From contig JBMUDS010000030.1 in NCBI GenBank assembly GCA_049459795.1, positions 1-11,072 of the forward strand: DNA of 11,072 nucleotides, given 5' to 3'. The translations under genes were made by a program, and so were the position numbers. Shown one piece after another: positions 1 to 7,028 of this stretch. Origin of the DNA: SYAN01 sp049459795. Its GTDB lineage: Bacteria; Actinomycetota; Actinomycetes; Nanopelagicales; Nanopelagicaceae. How positions within the stretch are numbered: position 1 is the first letter of the stretch; each line of letters opens with the position of its first letter. The notes under the pieces were generated by a model. It saw only the letters and a list, made by a program, of their open reading frames with translations, was not told the origin of the DNA and made no database searches.

Positions 1-375
1 GATGGCGCTGCAGCGCTCGCGATCCTCTCTGGACGAATCGATGCAGCCCTTATCGGAGCAGACCGGATCGCAAAGAACGGCGACTCAGCGAACAAGATCG
101 GCTCACTTGCTGTCGCGCTTGCATGTCATGAGGCAGGGATCCCATTCTTGGTCGTCGCCCCTGAATCAACCGTCGATCGCTCGAAGCCTGATGGAAGTAG
201 CATCCATATCGAAATCCGAAGCGATGAGGAATTGACTCATTTCAAAGGGATCCAAGTCGCTCCGCTTGATGCGATGACCTATAACCCAGCCTTCGATGTG
301 ACACCTGCGAAGTACATCAGCGCTGTGATCACCGAAGTGAAGGCCTATGAGATCGCGAAAGGCGAGACGCTGTGA
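1..375 (+). CDS. mtnA: S-methyl-5-thioribose-1-phosphate isomerase MtnA, C-terminal part (5' end outside window)
   Basis: Frame 1 is open from the first base to TGA at 373-375 and gives 124 residues, about the last third of a protein that is normally near 350 residues. Visible family blocks are IGADRIAKNGDSANKIGS, IPFLVVAPESTVD and YNPAFDVTPAKYISAVITE. The Asp of GADRI corresponds to the catalytic aspartate of MtnA. The enzyme isomerises 5-methylthioribose-1-phosphate (also 5-deoxyribose-1-phosphate) to the matching ribulose-1-phosphate in methylthioadenosine and 5'-deoxyadenosine salvage. Related eIF2B-like sugar-phosphate isomerases share the fold, but the NPAFDVTP block favours MtnA. The stop overlaps the next start as GTGA, so the following aldolase is probably translationally coupled and acts on the MtnA product. 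The start and promoter lie upstream of the window. Confidence 0.93.
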   Translation, partial: DGAAALAILSGRIDAALIGADRIAKNGDSANKIGSLAVALACHEAGIPFLVVAPESTVDRSKPDGSSIHIEIRSDEELTHFKGIQVAPLDAMTYNPAFDVTPAKYISAVITEVKAYEIAKGETL

Positions 376-2354
376 GCAACTCACAATCCGACTTAAGACC
401 TCTTGAAGAACTCGTTTCACGCTCACAAAGGATCGGTGCAGACCAGAGCCTTGTTGTCTATGGCGGCGGAAACACATCAAGCAAAGGCGAGATTGCAGAT
501 CATCTCGGCAGGCGTCGCAAAGTGCTCTGGGTCAAGGGATCCGGCGCCGATATGCAATACGCGATCGATCGAGATTACCCAGCGCTTTATTTAGAGGAAT
601 TGCTTGCTCTCGAAGAATTCCAAGAGATGAGTGATGACATCATGGTCGATTACGTCACCAGGGCCCTGGTCGATCCCACCTCGCGCCGCCCGTCGATCGA
701 GACCTTGCTTCACGCATTCCTCCCAGCAAAACACATCGATCATGTCCATGCTGACTCCATCTGCGCACTCACAAACCACATCAAGGGCCAAGACGCGACG
801 CGTGAAGCGCTGGGCGATGGCTTCGCGTATGTCGATTGGATCAGACCTGGATTCGAACTCTCGAAATTGGTCGGAACGCTTAAGGATCATGAGGGAGTCG
901 TTCTTGCCCACCATGGTCTCGTGGTTTGGGATGAGAATTCAGATCGTTGTTTCCAAAAGACCATCGATGCAGTCAATGCCGCCGAGCGTTACCTCAACAC
1001 ATTACAAAAACGCCCTGAAGCAAAGTTCGTCCATCGCGACCTCAGTAATTCAGACCTCCGAGACCTTCTCTTAAAGCTCCGCGGCAAGATCGGAAAGCGA
1101 CAGCTCCTACGCGTCGATAAGCGGTTACAAGATCTCACCAAGCGCGATGATCTGAAGCAAGTCGTTGAGGCAGGTGTCTCAAGCGCCGATCACATGCTCC
1201 GTATCCGACCACGCTCCGTTGCGATTGATCCTTCGAATATCGAAGAAAGTATCGATTCATATTGCAATGAATACCAGGCCTATTTCGAGCGCAATCGATC
1301 ACTTCTCCCTGCAGGATATTCATCTCACGGCAATGATCCGAAGGTGATGCTCTATCCGGGTCTTGGTGCGATCACTGCAGCGACGAGTATGAAAGACAAT
1401 GAGATGCTTGCAGATATCTCACTTCACACTCATGCCGTGGCAGCACGGGTAAGAGATTGCTTTGGTGAGGGAAGGTCGATCCCCGAGTCAGAGATCTTCG
1501 GATTCGATTACTGGCCGATGGAACTCTTCAAACTCAAGAACAAGCCAGCGCCAAAAAAGTTCGAAGGCGGCATCTACATCGTCACTGGTGCTGGAAGCGG
1601 GATCGGTCGGGGGATCGCGCTACATCTCGCGAAGAATGGTGCGAATCTTGTCCTGGCAGATATCTCGAAGCCGGGACTTGAAGAAGTCGAAGCGGCGATC
1701 GCCGAAGTGAAAGGCGAGAAGCCACTTCTGATCGTTGCCGATCAATCAAAGGAGGACGGCGTCCGCGAGACGGTCGAGTCGACGATCTCGCACTTCGGTG
1801 GCATAGATGGCGCTGTTATCAATGCGGGCATCGGAGTCTCTGGAAACCTTGAAGAGTTATCACTTGATAAGTGGGAGCAAGGAATCGCAGTCAATCTCAC
1901 CAGCGCATTCCTGATGACCAAGTACACGATGGGTGCACTCCGTACGCAAGGTATGGGCGGGTCCTTGGTCTTTGTAGCTAGCAAGAATGCATTCGCTCCC
2001 GGTGCTGGATTCGGAGGCTACTCCGTGACAAAGGCGGGGATGCTGCAATTGATGCGCATCGCTGCACTCGAGGGTGGATCAGCAGGTATCCGTGCCAATG
2101 CGATCAATCCCGATGCAGTCTTCGATAACTCACTTCTTTGGGCGGGTGGAATCAGAGAGCAGAGAGCGGCCGCACATGGCGTAAAACCCGAAGAGCTCGA
2201 AGATTTCTACGCATCACGGAATATGTTGAAAGTGCGAGTCCGGACTGAAGATGTCGCCGCCACCGCTGCGTTTTTACTGAGCGATGAATCGTCACGGACG
2301 ACCGGAAGCGTCGTCGCAGTCGATGGTGGAGTGGCTGCAGCTTTCCCGCGCTAA
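372..2354 (+). CDS. Bifunctional class II aldolase / short-chain dehydrogenase fusion (RhaD-SDR/YuxG type)
   Basis: The protein has 660 residues, close to the usual 660-700 for this fusion. The aldolase part (about 1-390) has GGGNTS at 31-36, KGSGAD at 55-60, zinc ligands H124 and H126 in HVHADS, and the later histidine in AHHG (180-181). The dehydrogenase part (about 398-660) has the NAD(P) loop TGAGSGIG at 405-412, NAG at 484-486, S537, and the catalytic YSVTK with Y550 and K554. All catalytic positions I looked for are present. In rhamnose-type relatives the aldolase yields dihydroxyacetone phosphate and lactaldehyde, which the second domain converts. Here the GTG start lies inside the mtnA stop, so I infer that the substrate is a 5-methylthio- or 5-deoxy-ribulose-1-phosphate. 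Rhamnulose-1-phosphate remains possible; no rhamnose isomerase or kinase is visible. Cytoplasmic. The stop lies 8 bases from the stop of the convergent TauE gene. Confidence 0.93.
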   Translation: MSNSQSDLRPLEELVSRSQRIGADQSLVVYGGGNTSSKGEIADHLGRRRKVLWVKGSGADMQYAIDRDYPALYLEELLALEEFQEMSDDIMVDYVTRALVDPTSRRPSIETLLHAFLPAKHIDHVHADSICALTNHIKGQDATREALGDGFAYVDWIRPGFELSKLVGTLKDHEGVVLAHHGLVVWDENSDRCFQKTIDAVNAAERYLNTLQKRPEAKFVHRDLSNSDLRDLLLKLRGKIGKRQLLRVDKRLQDLTKRDDLKQVVEAGVSSADHMLRIRPRSVAIDPSNIEESIDSYCNEYQAYFERNRSLLPAGYSSHGNDPKVMLYPGLGAITAATSMKDNEMLADISLHTHAVAARVRDCFGEGRSIPESEIFGFDYWPMELFKLKNKPAPKKFEGGIYIVTGAGSGIGRGIALHLAKNGANLVLADISKPGLEEVEAAIAEVKGEKPLLIVADQSKEDGVRETVESTISHFGGIDGAVINAGIGVSGNLEELSLDKWEQGIAVNLTSAFLMTKYTMGALRTQGMGGSLVFVASKNAFAPGAGFGGYSVTKAGMLQLMRIAALEGGSAGIRANAINPDAVFDNSLLWAGGIREQRAAAHGVKPEELEDFYASRNMLKVRVRTEDVAATAAFLLSDESSRTTGSVVAVDGGVAAAFPR

Positions 2355-2362
2355 CCGAAGAG

Positions 2363-3109
2363 TCAAACGAAGCGAGTTGCCAACATATAGATCGCAACGA
2401 TCGTGATCAAGATAGCGAAACCGCGTTGAAGTTGTCGCGCATTGAACTTTTGAGCGAATCGTGCGGTGACGAATGATGCAAGGACTGCTGAACCAGCAAA
2501 AGTAAGAACTGGTCCCCACGGCATCTCTTCCCAATATTCATTGCGAAGTAAGAATGTGATGATCGAGTTGAGTGTGATCGCGACCAGTGATGTTCCGGCA
2601 GCGATCTTCGCAGGGACATTCAAGAAGAGGACCAAAGCGGGAACGATCAAGAATCCGCCACCGATACCAAGGAGTCCTGTAGCAAGCCCTACTCCAGTCG
2701 CGCTCAAGATCACCAGCGGCCACTTTGGCTTGGTTGCCTCCCGTTCGCTCACACCCTTTCGCCACATCCCGAAGGCTGCGCCGAACATAAGGAGTGCGAA
2801 GAGGACCAAGATGAAAGTGTCCGAGAGGAACTGCAAGAGATAGGTCCCAAGGAAGGTCCCACCGAGACCGAGGAGTGAGAAAGTGATGCCGATCTTGAAA
2901 TCCAGAGCACGAGTCTTGATGCGTTGGATGAATCCTGCAGCAGCGGCAGATCCCACAATGATCGTCGAAGCAGTGGTTGCGATTTTTGCATCAAGGCCGA
3001 GGACTGCGACCAGCGCCGGAACGGCAAGGATCGCACCGCCAGCACCAATGATCCCAAGCGAACTTCCGATCAGCACTCCGAGGAAGACTTCTAGCAGTAG
3101 GTCACTCAT
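2363..3109 (-). CDS. TauE/SafE family sulfur-anion permease
   Basis: This 248-residue protein is almost wholly hydrophobic, with about seven to eight predicted membrane segments. It has the duplicated signature of the family: LGIIGAGGAILAVPAL at 18-33 and TGLLGIGGGFLIVPAL at 144-159, each opening one half of the protein. Family members export sulfite, sulfoacetate or related anions, or take up sulfur compounds; direction and substrate cannot be read from sequence. The ATG follows the CstB-like stop by 15 bases on the same strand and has no clear Shine-Dalgarno, so it is most likely the second gene of a two-gene operon under the 4533-4561 promoter. tauE is also linked to cstB in the Staphylococcus cst operon, where it handles sulfur-oxidation products. 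That makes export of sulfite or thiosulfate the best guess here. It converges on the aldolase-dehydrogenase gene with no room for a hairpin terminator between the stops. Confidence 0.9.
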   Translation of the reverse strand: MSDLLLEVFLGVLIGSSLGIIGAGGAILAVPALVAVLGLDAKIATTASTIIVGSAAAAGFIQRIKTRALDFKIGITFSLLGLGGTFLGTYLLQFLSDTFILVLFALLMFGAAFGMWRKGVSEREATKPKWPLVILSATGVGLATGLLGIGGGFLIVPALVLFLNVPAKIAAGTSLVAITLNSIITFLLRNEYWEEMPWGPVLTFAGSAVLASFVTARFAQKFNARQLQRGFAILITIVAIYMLATRFV

Positions 3110-3124
3110 GTGATCGACGTAGAG

Positions 3125-4525
3125 TTAAGCCCGAGCCTTCAAGTCAGATGGTGCGACAGGACCTGAATCCATGCCGCCAGCGACGATTTCAATCGCGGTA
3201 ACGCTGAGCGCTTTTTCGTAAGCTTCATTGATCAGAACCGGTGTGTAACCGGCGCGCTCTAACATGCCCGCTGCAGCAGCTGCGCGATAGGCACCAGCAC
3301 AGTGAACCCAAATCTTCTTCTCTTTAGGCAGTTCATGAGCACGTGCTTGAAGTTCATGGAATGGGATGTGCTTGGTCCCGGCAATATGCGAAGCATGGCG
3401 CTCGCCATTTCGGCGGACATCGAGGACAACGACATTCTCATCCTTCAGAGCCGCAGGAACATCATTGAAAGTCACGCGTTCGACTGAAGCTGTGGCACCC
3501 ATCTCTTCACCAACGAATGCACCTTCAGGACGATCGATGCCGATTCGCACTAGCTCACGTTGCGCAGTAGCGATATCTTCGCTTCGATCCGAGAGCAAGA
3601 CCAACTTGTTCTCATAAGGGAAGATCCAACCGAAGTAGGTCGCAAACGAGCCATCCACGCCGAAATTGAGCACGCCTGGAATATGACCAGCGGCCCACTT
3701 GTCGCGATGGCGAAGATCGACGACATAAGTACCCGCAGCAAGTGCCTTGAGCACTTCATCAGTACTCATTCGCTTGAGTTCTGAGAGATCGATCGCTCCC
3801 GGTCCAGCATGATTAAGAGGACCCATATGTTTGTAATAGGCAGGGAATGCATCAAGGCCGGCAAGAGTCTCGGAGACGAAACGACCCAAGTCCATCAAGA
3901 GCGCTGGATTCGCTCGCTTCTCATCAGCAATCGTCGATGAGTCGCCACTCGTCGATGTCGCGGCACAGAAGGAACCGAATCCATGTGTCGGATGGATCGA
4001 GACCGAATCGTCGAGCATCAAAGTGATGCGGTGTGTACTCTCATGTTGATGCTTTGCAAGGATTGGCGCATTGTCTGGACCCAAGAGATCTGGACGTCCA
4101 GTCGATCCATGAAGCATCGATCCGCCAGTGAAGATCCCCTTCGATGCACCGGCACCATCTTTCAAGATGTATGAGAGGTGAGTGAAGGTATGTCCTGGTG
4201 TCTTCAGCGCCTTGATTCCGAATGAACCGACTTGGAACTCCTCGAGATCCTTTGCAGGAGTGCGCTCGAACTTCACCGGATCCTCAGCGCTTGTTATGTA
4301 CTTCGCGCCGAACTCGCGAGCAAGGACCAATCCACCGCTGACGTAGTCGTTATGCATATGTGTCTCAACGACAGTATCGAGAGTCACGCCCTCTCGCTCC
4401 AGGATCGCAGTGACGCGATCAATATCGCGCTGTGGGTCTACGACGAGCGCTGACTTCCCATCATGGGCGATGTAGGAGCGGTCACCAAGGGTCGGGGTAT
4501 CGAGATTGATCACTGTGATTGACAT
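3125..4525 (-). CDS. CstB-like persulfide-processing protein: metallo-beta-lactamase + inactive rhodanese + active rhodanese
   Basis: From ATG at 4525 the protein has 466 residues. The metallo-beta-lactamase part (about 1-245) has THMHNDYVSG with H56, H58 and D60, then H112 in TPGHTFTHLSY, and HPTHGFGSFC with H178 and H181. The first rhodanese domain (about 249-345) has LLSDRSED where the active Cys loop should be, so it looks catalytically dead. The second (about 350-450) keeps the Cys in HCAGAYRA (C409). This order matches Staphylococcus CstB, a persulfide dioxygenase/sulfurtransferase that turns low-molecular-weight persulfides into thiosulfate. The Asp of the FTGD motif, an iron ligand in ETHE1, is replaced: the sequence reads FTGGSML, with G135 at that place. 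An upstream ATG at 4606 would add 27 residues but overlaps pckG and the operator, and lacks family similarity. The chosen start lies 7 bases from a -10 box with no ribosome binding site, as in leaderless genes. Confidence 0.91.
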   Translation of the reverse strand: MSITVINLDTPTLGDRSYIAHDGKSALVVDPQRDIDRVTAILEREGVTLDTVVETHMHNDYVSGGLVLAREFGAKYITSAEDPVKFERTPAKDLEEFQVGSFGIKALKTPGHTFTHLSYILKDGAGASKGIFTGGSMLHGSTGRPDLLGPDNAPILAKHQHESTHRITLMLDDSVSIHPTHGFGSFCAATSTSGDSSTIADEKRANPALLMDLGRFVSETLAGLDAFPAYYKHMGPLNHAGPGAIDLSELKRMSTDEVLKALAAGTYVVDLRHRDKWAAGHIPGVLNFGVDGSFATYFGWIFPYENKLVLLSDRSEDIATAQRELVRIGIDRPEGAFVGEEMGATASVERVTFNDVPAALKDENVVVLDVRRNGERHASHIAGTKHIPFHELQARAHELPKEKKIWVHCAGAYRAAAAAGMLERAGYTPVLINEAYEKALSVTAIEIVAGGMDSGPVAPSDLKARA

Positions 4526-4532
4526 GCGGCCA

Positions 4533-4561
4533 AGGCTAACATACCCCCAGGGGTATGCCAA
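4533..4561 (-). promoter_or_regulatory. Leaderless promoter of the CstB-like/tauE operon with embedded CsoR/CstR-type operator
   Basis: On the minus strand TTGGCA (4561-4556), 17 bases and TAGCCT (4538-4533) make a good -35/-10 pair. The start codon follows the -10 box by 7 bases, so transcription probably begins at the A of ATG. The spacer contains ATACCCCTGGGGGTAT (4541-4556), two 7-base arms ATACCCC/GGGGTAT around two central bases. This is the AT-flanked C4/G4 pattern bound by CsoR-family repressors. A near-identical site precedes the CsoR-family gene at 7029. A bound repressor would block polymerase directly. The site lies just behind the pckG stop codon. Confidence 0.85.
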
Positions 4562-4571
4562 GAGAGTTTGA

Positions 4572-6389
4572 CTAACCCAGCCTGGTTTTGAGACCTGCCA
4601 ACTCATCCCGAAGCTCAGATGGAAGTTTCGGTCCGATCTTCTCGAACCACTCCTCGATCAAGGGAAGTTCCGCCTGCCACTCCTCATTTCGAACTGCCAA
4701 GACCTCTTCAAGATCAGCAGCAGGTATATCGAGACCGACAAGATCGAGATCGTCCGCATTCGGAGCGACTCCGATCGGGCTCGCTACGCCATCGACCTTT
4801 CCTTCGATCCGATCAATCACCCACTTGAGGACTCGTGAGTTCTCACCGAATCCAGGCCAGAGGAATCGACCGTCATCACCGCGGCGGAACCAGTTCACAT
4901 AGAAGATCTTTGGCAACTTCGATTCATCGTTCTTCTTCGCAAGCCCAAGCCAATGATTGAAGTAGTCACCGACGTGATAACCGATGAAGGGAAGCATCGC
5001 AAAGGGGTCCCGACGAACGACACCGACTGCACCCGTCGCTGCAGCAGTCGTCTCAGAGGAGAGTGTTGCGCCAAGGAATACACCGTGGTTCCATGACCGT
5101 GATTGAACGACGAGCGGAACGGTGGTCTTTCGGCGACCGCCAAAGATGATGGCAGAGATCGGAACTCCTGCCGGATCCTCCCACTCTGGAGCGATGATCG
5201 GACACTGACCTGCAGGAGTACAGAATCTCGAATTTGCGTGTGACGATGGTTCAGCGCTCGCTGGTGTCCAATCGCGACGTTTCCAATCGGTCAAGTGCGC
5301 CGGCGCTTGATCTGTCGCACCTTCCCACCAGACATCGCCATCATCAGTCAAAGCGACGTTTGTGAAGATGGAATTGCCACGATCAATGGTTTGCATCGCA
5401 TTGGAATTCGTTGGCCACCCGGTGCCAGGCGCTACGCCAAAGAAGCCAAATTCAGGGTTTGTCGCATAGAGCCGACCGTCTGCACCAAAGCGCATCCAGG
5501 CGATGTCATCACCTAGCGTCTCGACTTTCCATCCTGGAATCGTGGGTTCCAACATCGCAAGGTTGGTCTTGCCACATGCGGATGGGAATGCTGCGGCGAT
5601 GTAGTGCGTCTTCTTCTCAGGTGAGGTCAGTTTCAAGATGAGCATGTGCTCTGCAAGCCAACCCTCATCACGTCCCATCACAGATGCGATACGGAGGGAG
5701 TAACACTTCTTTCCCAAGAGAGCGTTGCCACCATAACCGGATCCATAGGACCAGATCTCCCGAGTCTCGGGAAAGTGCGAGATGTACTTGGTTTTATTGC
5801 ATGGCCAGGCAACATCATTCGCACCTGCTTCGAGCGGAGCTCCAACGGAGTGCAGTGCATGGACGAATGGGCGATCCTCTCCCATCGACTCAAGGACATC
5901 GCTTCCAATCCGCGTCATGATCCGCATCGATGCGACGACATAGGCGCTATCAGTGATCTCCACGCCGAACATCGGGTCCTTCGCCTTCAAAGAACCCATG
6001 CAGAATGGGATGACATACATAGTGCGACCGCGCATCGATCCGTCGTAGAGCGTACGCATCGTCGCTTTCATCTCATCTGGTGCCATCCAATTATTGGTTG
6101 GCCCAGCATCATCCTCATCGAGAGAACAGATATAAGTGCGGTCCTCTACACGCGCCACATCATCTGGATCAGATGCACACCAGAACGAATTCGGCTTCTT
6201 CTCGAGTCGAACGAAGGTTCCAGCTGCGACGAGCGAATCTGTGATCGCGTTCCATTCGGCATTACTGCCATCGACGATATGGATTTCGTCCGGTTTCGTG
6301 AGCGCTGCGACTTCCGCTATCCACTTCGCAAGCGCACGATGCTTGACTTGCCTGACTGCGGCATCGATCGACTGGCCTTGGATCGTCAT
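4572..6389 (-). CDS. pckG: Phosphoenolpyruvate carboxykinase (GTP)
   Basis: The protein has 605 residues, the usual length for the GTP-dependent enzyme. It carries the kinase loop FPSACGKTN at 268-276 with the reactive C272, R84 in RTYICS, KKCYSLRIAS around 227-236, H248, GDDIAWM at 293-299, FGGRRKTTVPLV at 416-427 and NWFRRGDDGRFLWPGFGEN at 499-517. It interconverts oxaloacetate plus GTP with phosphoenolpyruvate, CO2 and GDP in the cytoplasm, the first step of gluconeogenesis or an anaplerotic reaction. The ATG at 6389 is preceded by AGGAGG (6394-6399, minus strand) with a short four-base spacer. A likely -10 box TATAGT lies between the arms of a perfect inverted repeat (6404-6428). It is divergent from the GNAT gene. 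The CstB-like gene follows 46 bases downstream but has its own promoter, so co-transcription is not required. Confidence 0.97.
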   Translation of the reverse strand: MTIQGQSIDAAVRQVKHRALAKWIAEVAALTKPDEIHIVDGSNAEWNAITDSLVAAGTFVRLEKKPNSFWCASDPDDVARVEDRTYICSLDEDDAGPTNNWMAPDEMKATMRTLYDGSMRGRTMYVIPFCMGSLKAKDPMFGVEITDSAYVVASMRIMTRIGSDVLESMGEDRPFVHALHSVGAPLEAGANDVAWPCNKTKYISHFPETREIWSYGSGYGGNALLGKKCYSLRIASVMGRDEGWLAEHMLILKLTSPEKKTHYIAAAFPSACGKTNLAMLEPTIPGWKVETLGDDIAWMRFGADGRLYATNPEFGFFGVAPGTGWPTNSNAMQTIDRGNSIFTNVALTDDGDVWWEGATDQAPAHLTDWKRRDWTPASAEPSSHANSRFCTPAGQCPIIAPEWEDPAGVPISAIIFGGRRKTTVPLVVQSRSWNHGVFLGATLSSETTAAATGAVGVVRRDPFAMLPFIGYHVGDYFNHWLGLAKKNDESKLPKIFYVNWFRRGDDGRFLWPGFGENSRVLKWVIDRIEGKVDGVASPIGVAPNADDLDLVGLDIPAADLEEVLAVRNEEWQAELPLIEEWFEKIGPKLPSELRDELAGLKTRLG

Positions 6390-6403
6390 TGATCCTCCTC
6401 GCT

Positions 6404-6428
6404 AAAGTCGCACTATATGAGCGACTTT
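6404..6428. promoter_or_regulatory. Perfect 8-base inverted repeat straddling the likely pckG -10 box
   Basis: AAAGTCGC (6404-6411) and GCGACTTT (6421-6428) are exact reverse complements separated by nine bases. The minus-strand -10 candidate TATAGT (6417-6412) lies in the gap, and the predicted transcript would begin within the downstream arm, about 15 bases before the pckG start. The position suits an operator for a dimeric repressor that responds to carbon source. It could be a chance hairpin; I know of no regulator with this exact site. No convincing -35 box was found (TTCAGT at 6440-6435 is weak). Confidence 0.5.
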
Positions 6429-6506
6429 CGCGTAACTGAAACTTTCCTACCTGTCTCATCTGTCACACTATGTGCTGAACCATTGACGAAGTGAGGGTCT
6501 CTGAAG

Positions 6507-6992
6507 ATGAATATTCGCCGAGCGAACAGAGAAGATGCGGATGTCGTACTCCAATTGATCAAGGAGCTTGCGGATTACGAACAGGCGCCTGATCAAGTAG
6601 AAGCGACCGAGGCTGATCTCATCTCCACTCTCTTTACCGATGATCCCCGCGTCTTCTGTGATCTCGTCGAAGTCGAATCGGATGGCGAAGTACGGATAGC
6701 GGGTATGGCCCTCTGGTTCCTCAATTACTCAACATGGCAGGGAAAGCACGGCATTTACTTAGAGGACCTCTTCGTCCGCCCTCAGTATCGGGGTCAGGGT
6801 TACGGCAAAGCGCTCTTGAAGCACCTTGCCGGAATCTGCATGGCGAAGGGTTATGGCCGATTGCAATGGTGGGTGCTGGATTGGAATACCCCTGCGATCG
6901 ACTTCTACAAGAGCATCGGGGCAGAGCCCATGGATGAGTGGACCGTCTTTCGGGTAAGTGGAAGCGCGCTCAAGGAGCTTTCCGGGATATAG
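6507..6992 (+). CDS. GNAT family N-acetyltransferase, spermidine/spermine (diamine) acetyltransferase-like
   Basis: This 161-residue single-domain protein has the acetyl-CoA binding motif RPQYRGQGYGKALL at 91-104. It also has the block YSTWQGKHGIYLEDLFV at 75-91 and VLDWNTPAIDFYKSIGAEPMDEW further on, typical of the SSAT-like subgroup that acetylates small amines such as polyamines or thialysine. The opening INIRRA-like strand and LADYEQAPDQVEAT at 21-34 also fit that subgroup. The substrate cannot be fixed from sequence. The ATG at 6507 has GAGGG at 6493-6497 nine bases upstream. It is divergent from pckG over a 117-base gap. The stop ends only two bases before the operator of the CstR-like gene, so read-through from this gene would cross that operator. 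No functional link to sulfur or PEP metabolism is evident. Confidence 0.9.
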   Translation: MNIRRANREDADVVLQLIKELADYEQAPDQVEATEADLISTLFTDDPRVFCDLVEVESDGEVRIAGMALWFLNYSTWQGKHGIYLEDLFVRPQYRGQGYGKALLKHLAGICMAKGYGRLQWWVLDWNTPAIDFYKSIGAEPMDEWTVFRVSGSALKELSGI

Positions 6993-7020
6993 ACATACCC
7001 CTAGGGGTATCTGCTAGGCT
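6990..7020 (+). promoter_or_regulatory. Leaderless promoter of the CstR-like operon with perfect 16-base palindromic operator
   Basis: ATACCCCTAGGGGTAT (6995-7010) is a perfect palindrome and matches the site before the CstB-like gene at 15 of 16 bases. It is followed by TAGGCT (7015-7020), which fits TANNNT and sits eight bases before the ATG at 7029, with no Shine-Dalgarno, so the mRNA probably starts at the start codon. TAGACA at 6990-6995 is a possible -35 box but would leave a long 19-base spacer. The arrangement predicts autorepression by the gene it precedes. Confidence 0.85.
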
Positions 7021-7028
7021 CCGCGACT

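Noticed and set aside
631..1074. Open frame of 147 codons on the plus strand inside the aldolase domain
   Set aside because: It overlaps, in another frame, the region encoding the zinc-binding HVHADS and AHHG motifs; its translation is Ser/Arg/Met-rich and family-free.
1697..1704. GCGATCGC octamer like the cyanobacterial HIP1 repeat
   Set aside because: Noticed once, inside Ala-Ile-Ala codons (about this position); it fits the general GATC excess, and the gene content is not cyanobacterial.
2355..2362. Search for a bidirectional terminator between the aldolase-SDR and TauE stops
   Set aside because: Only eight bases separate the stops; no hairpin with a T-tract is present there or in the other convergent gaps at 8030 and 10012-10017.
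2466..2843. Open frame of 125 codons on the plus strand opposite the TauE gene
   Set aside because: Antisense to a clear membrane permease, with no ribosome site and no domain.
5646..6392. Open frame of 248 codons on the plus strand, opposite pckG
   Set aside because: It lies entirely antisense to the well-conserved pckG, its translation has no recognisable motif, and it is rich in His, Arg and Ile as expected from antisense of this codon usage.
6886..6893. ATACCCCT inside the GNAT gene, resembling the CstR-type operator
   Set aside because: Only a half site; the following bases GCGATCG do not complete the palindrome, and it lies within coding sequence away from a promoter.
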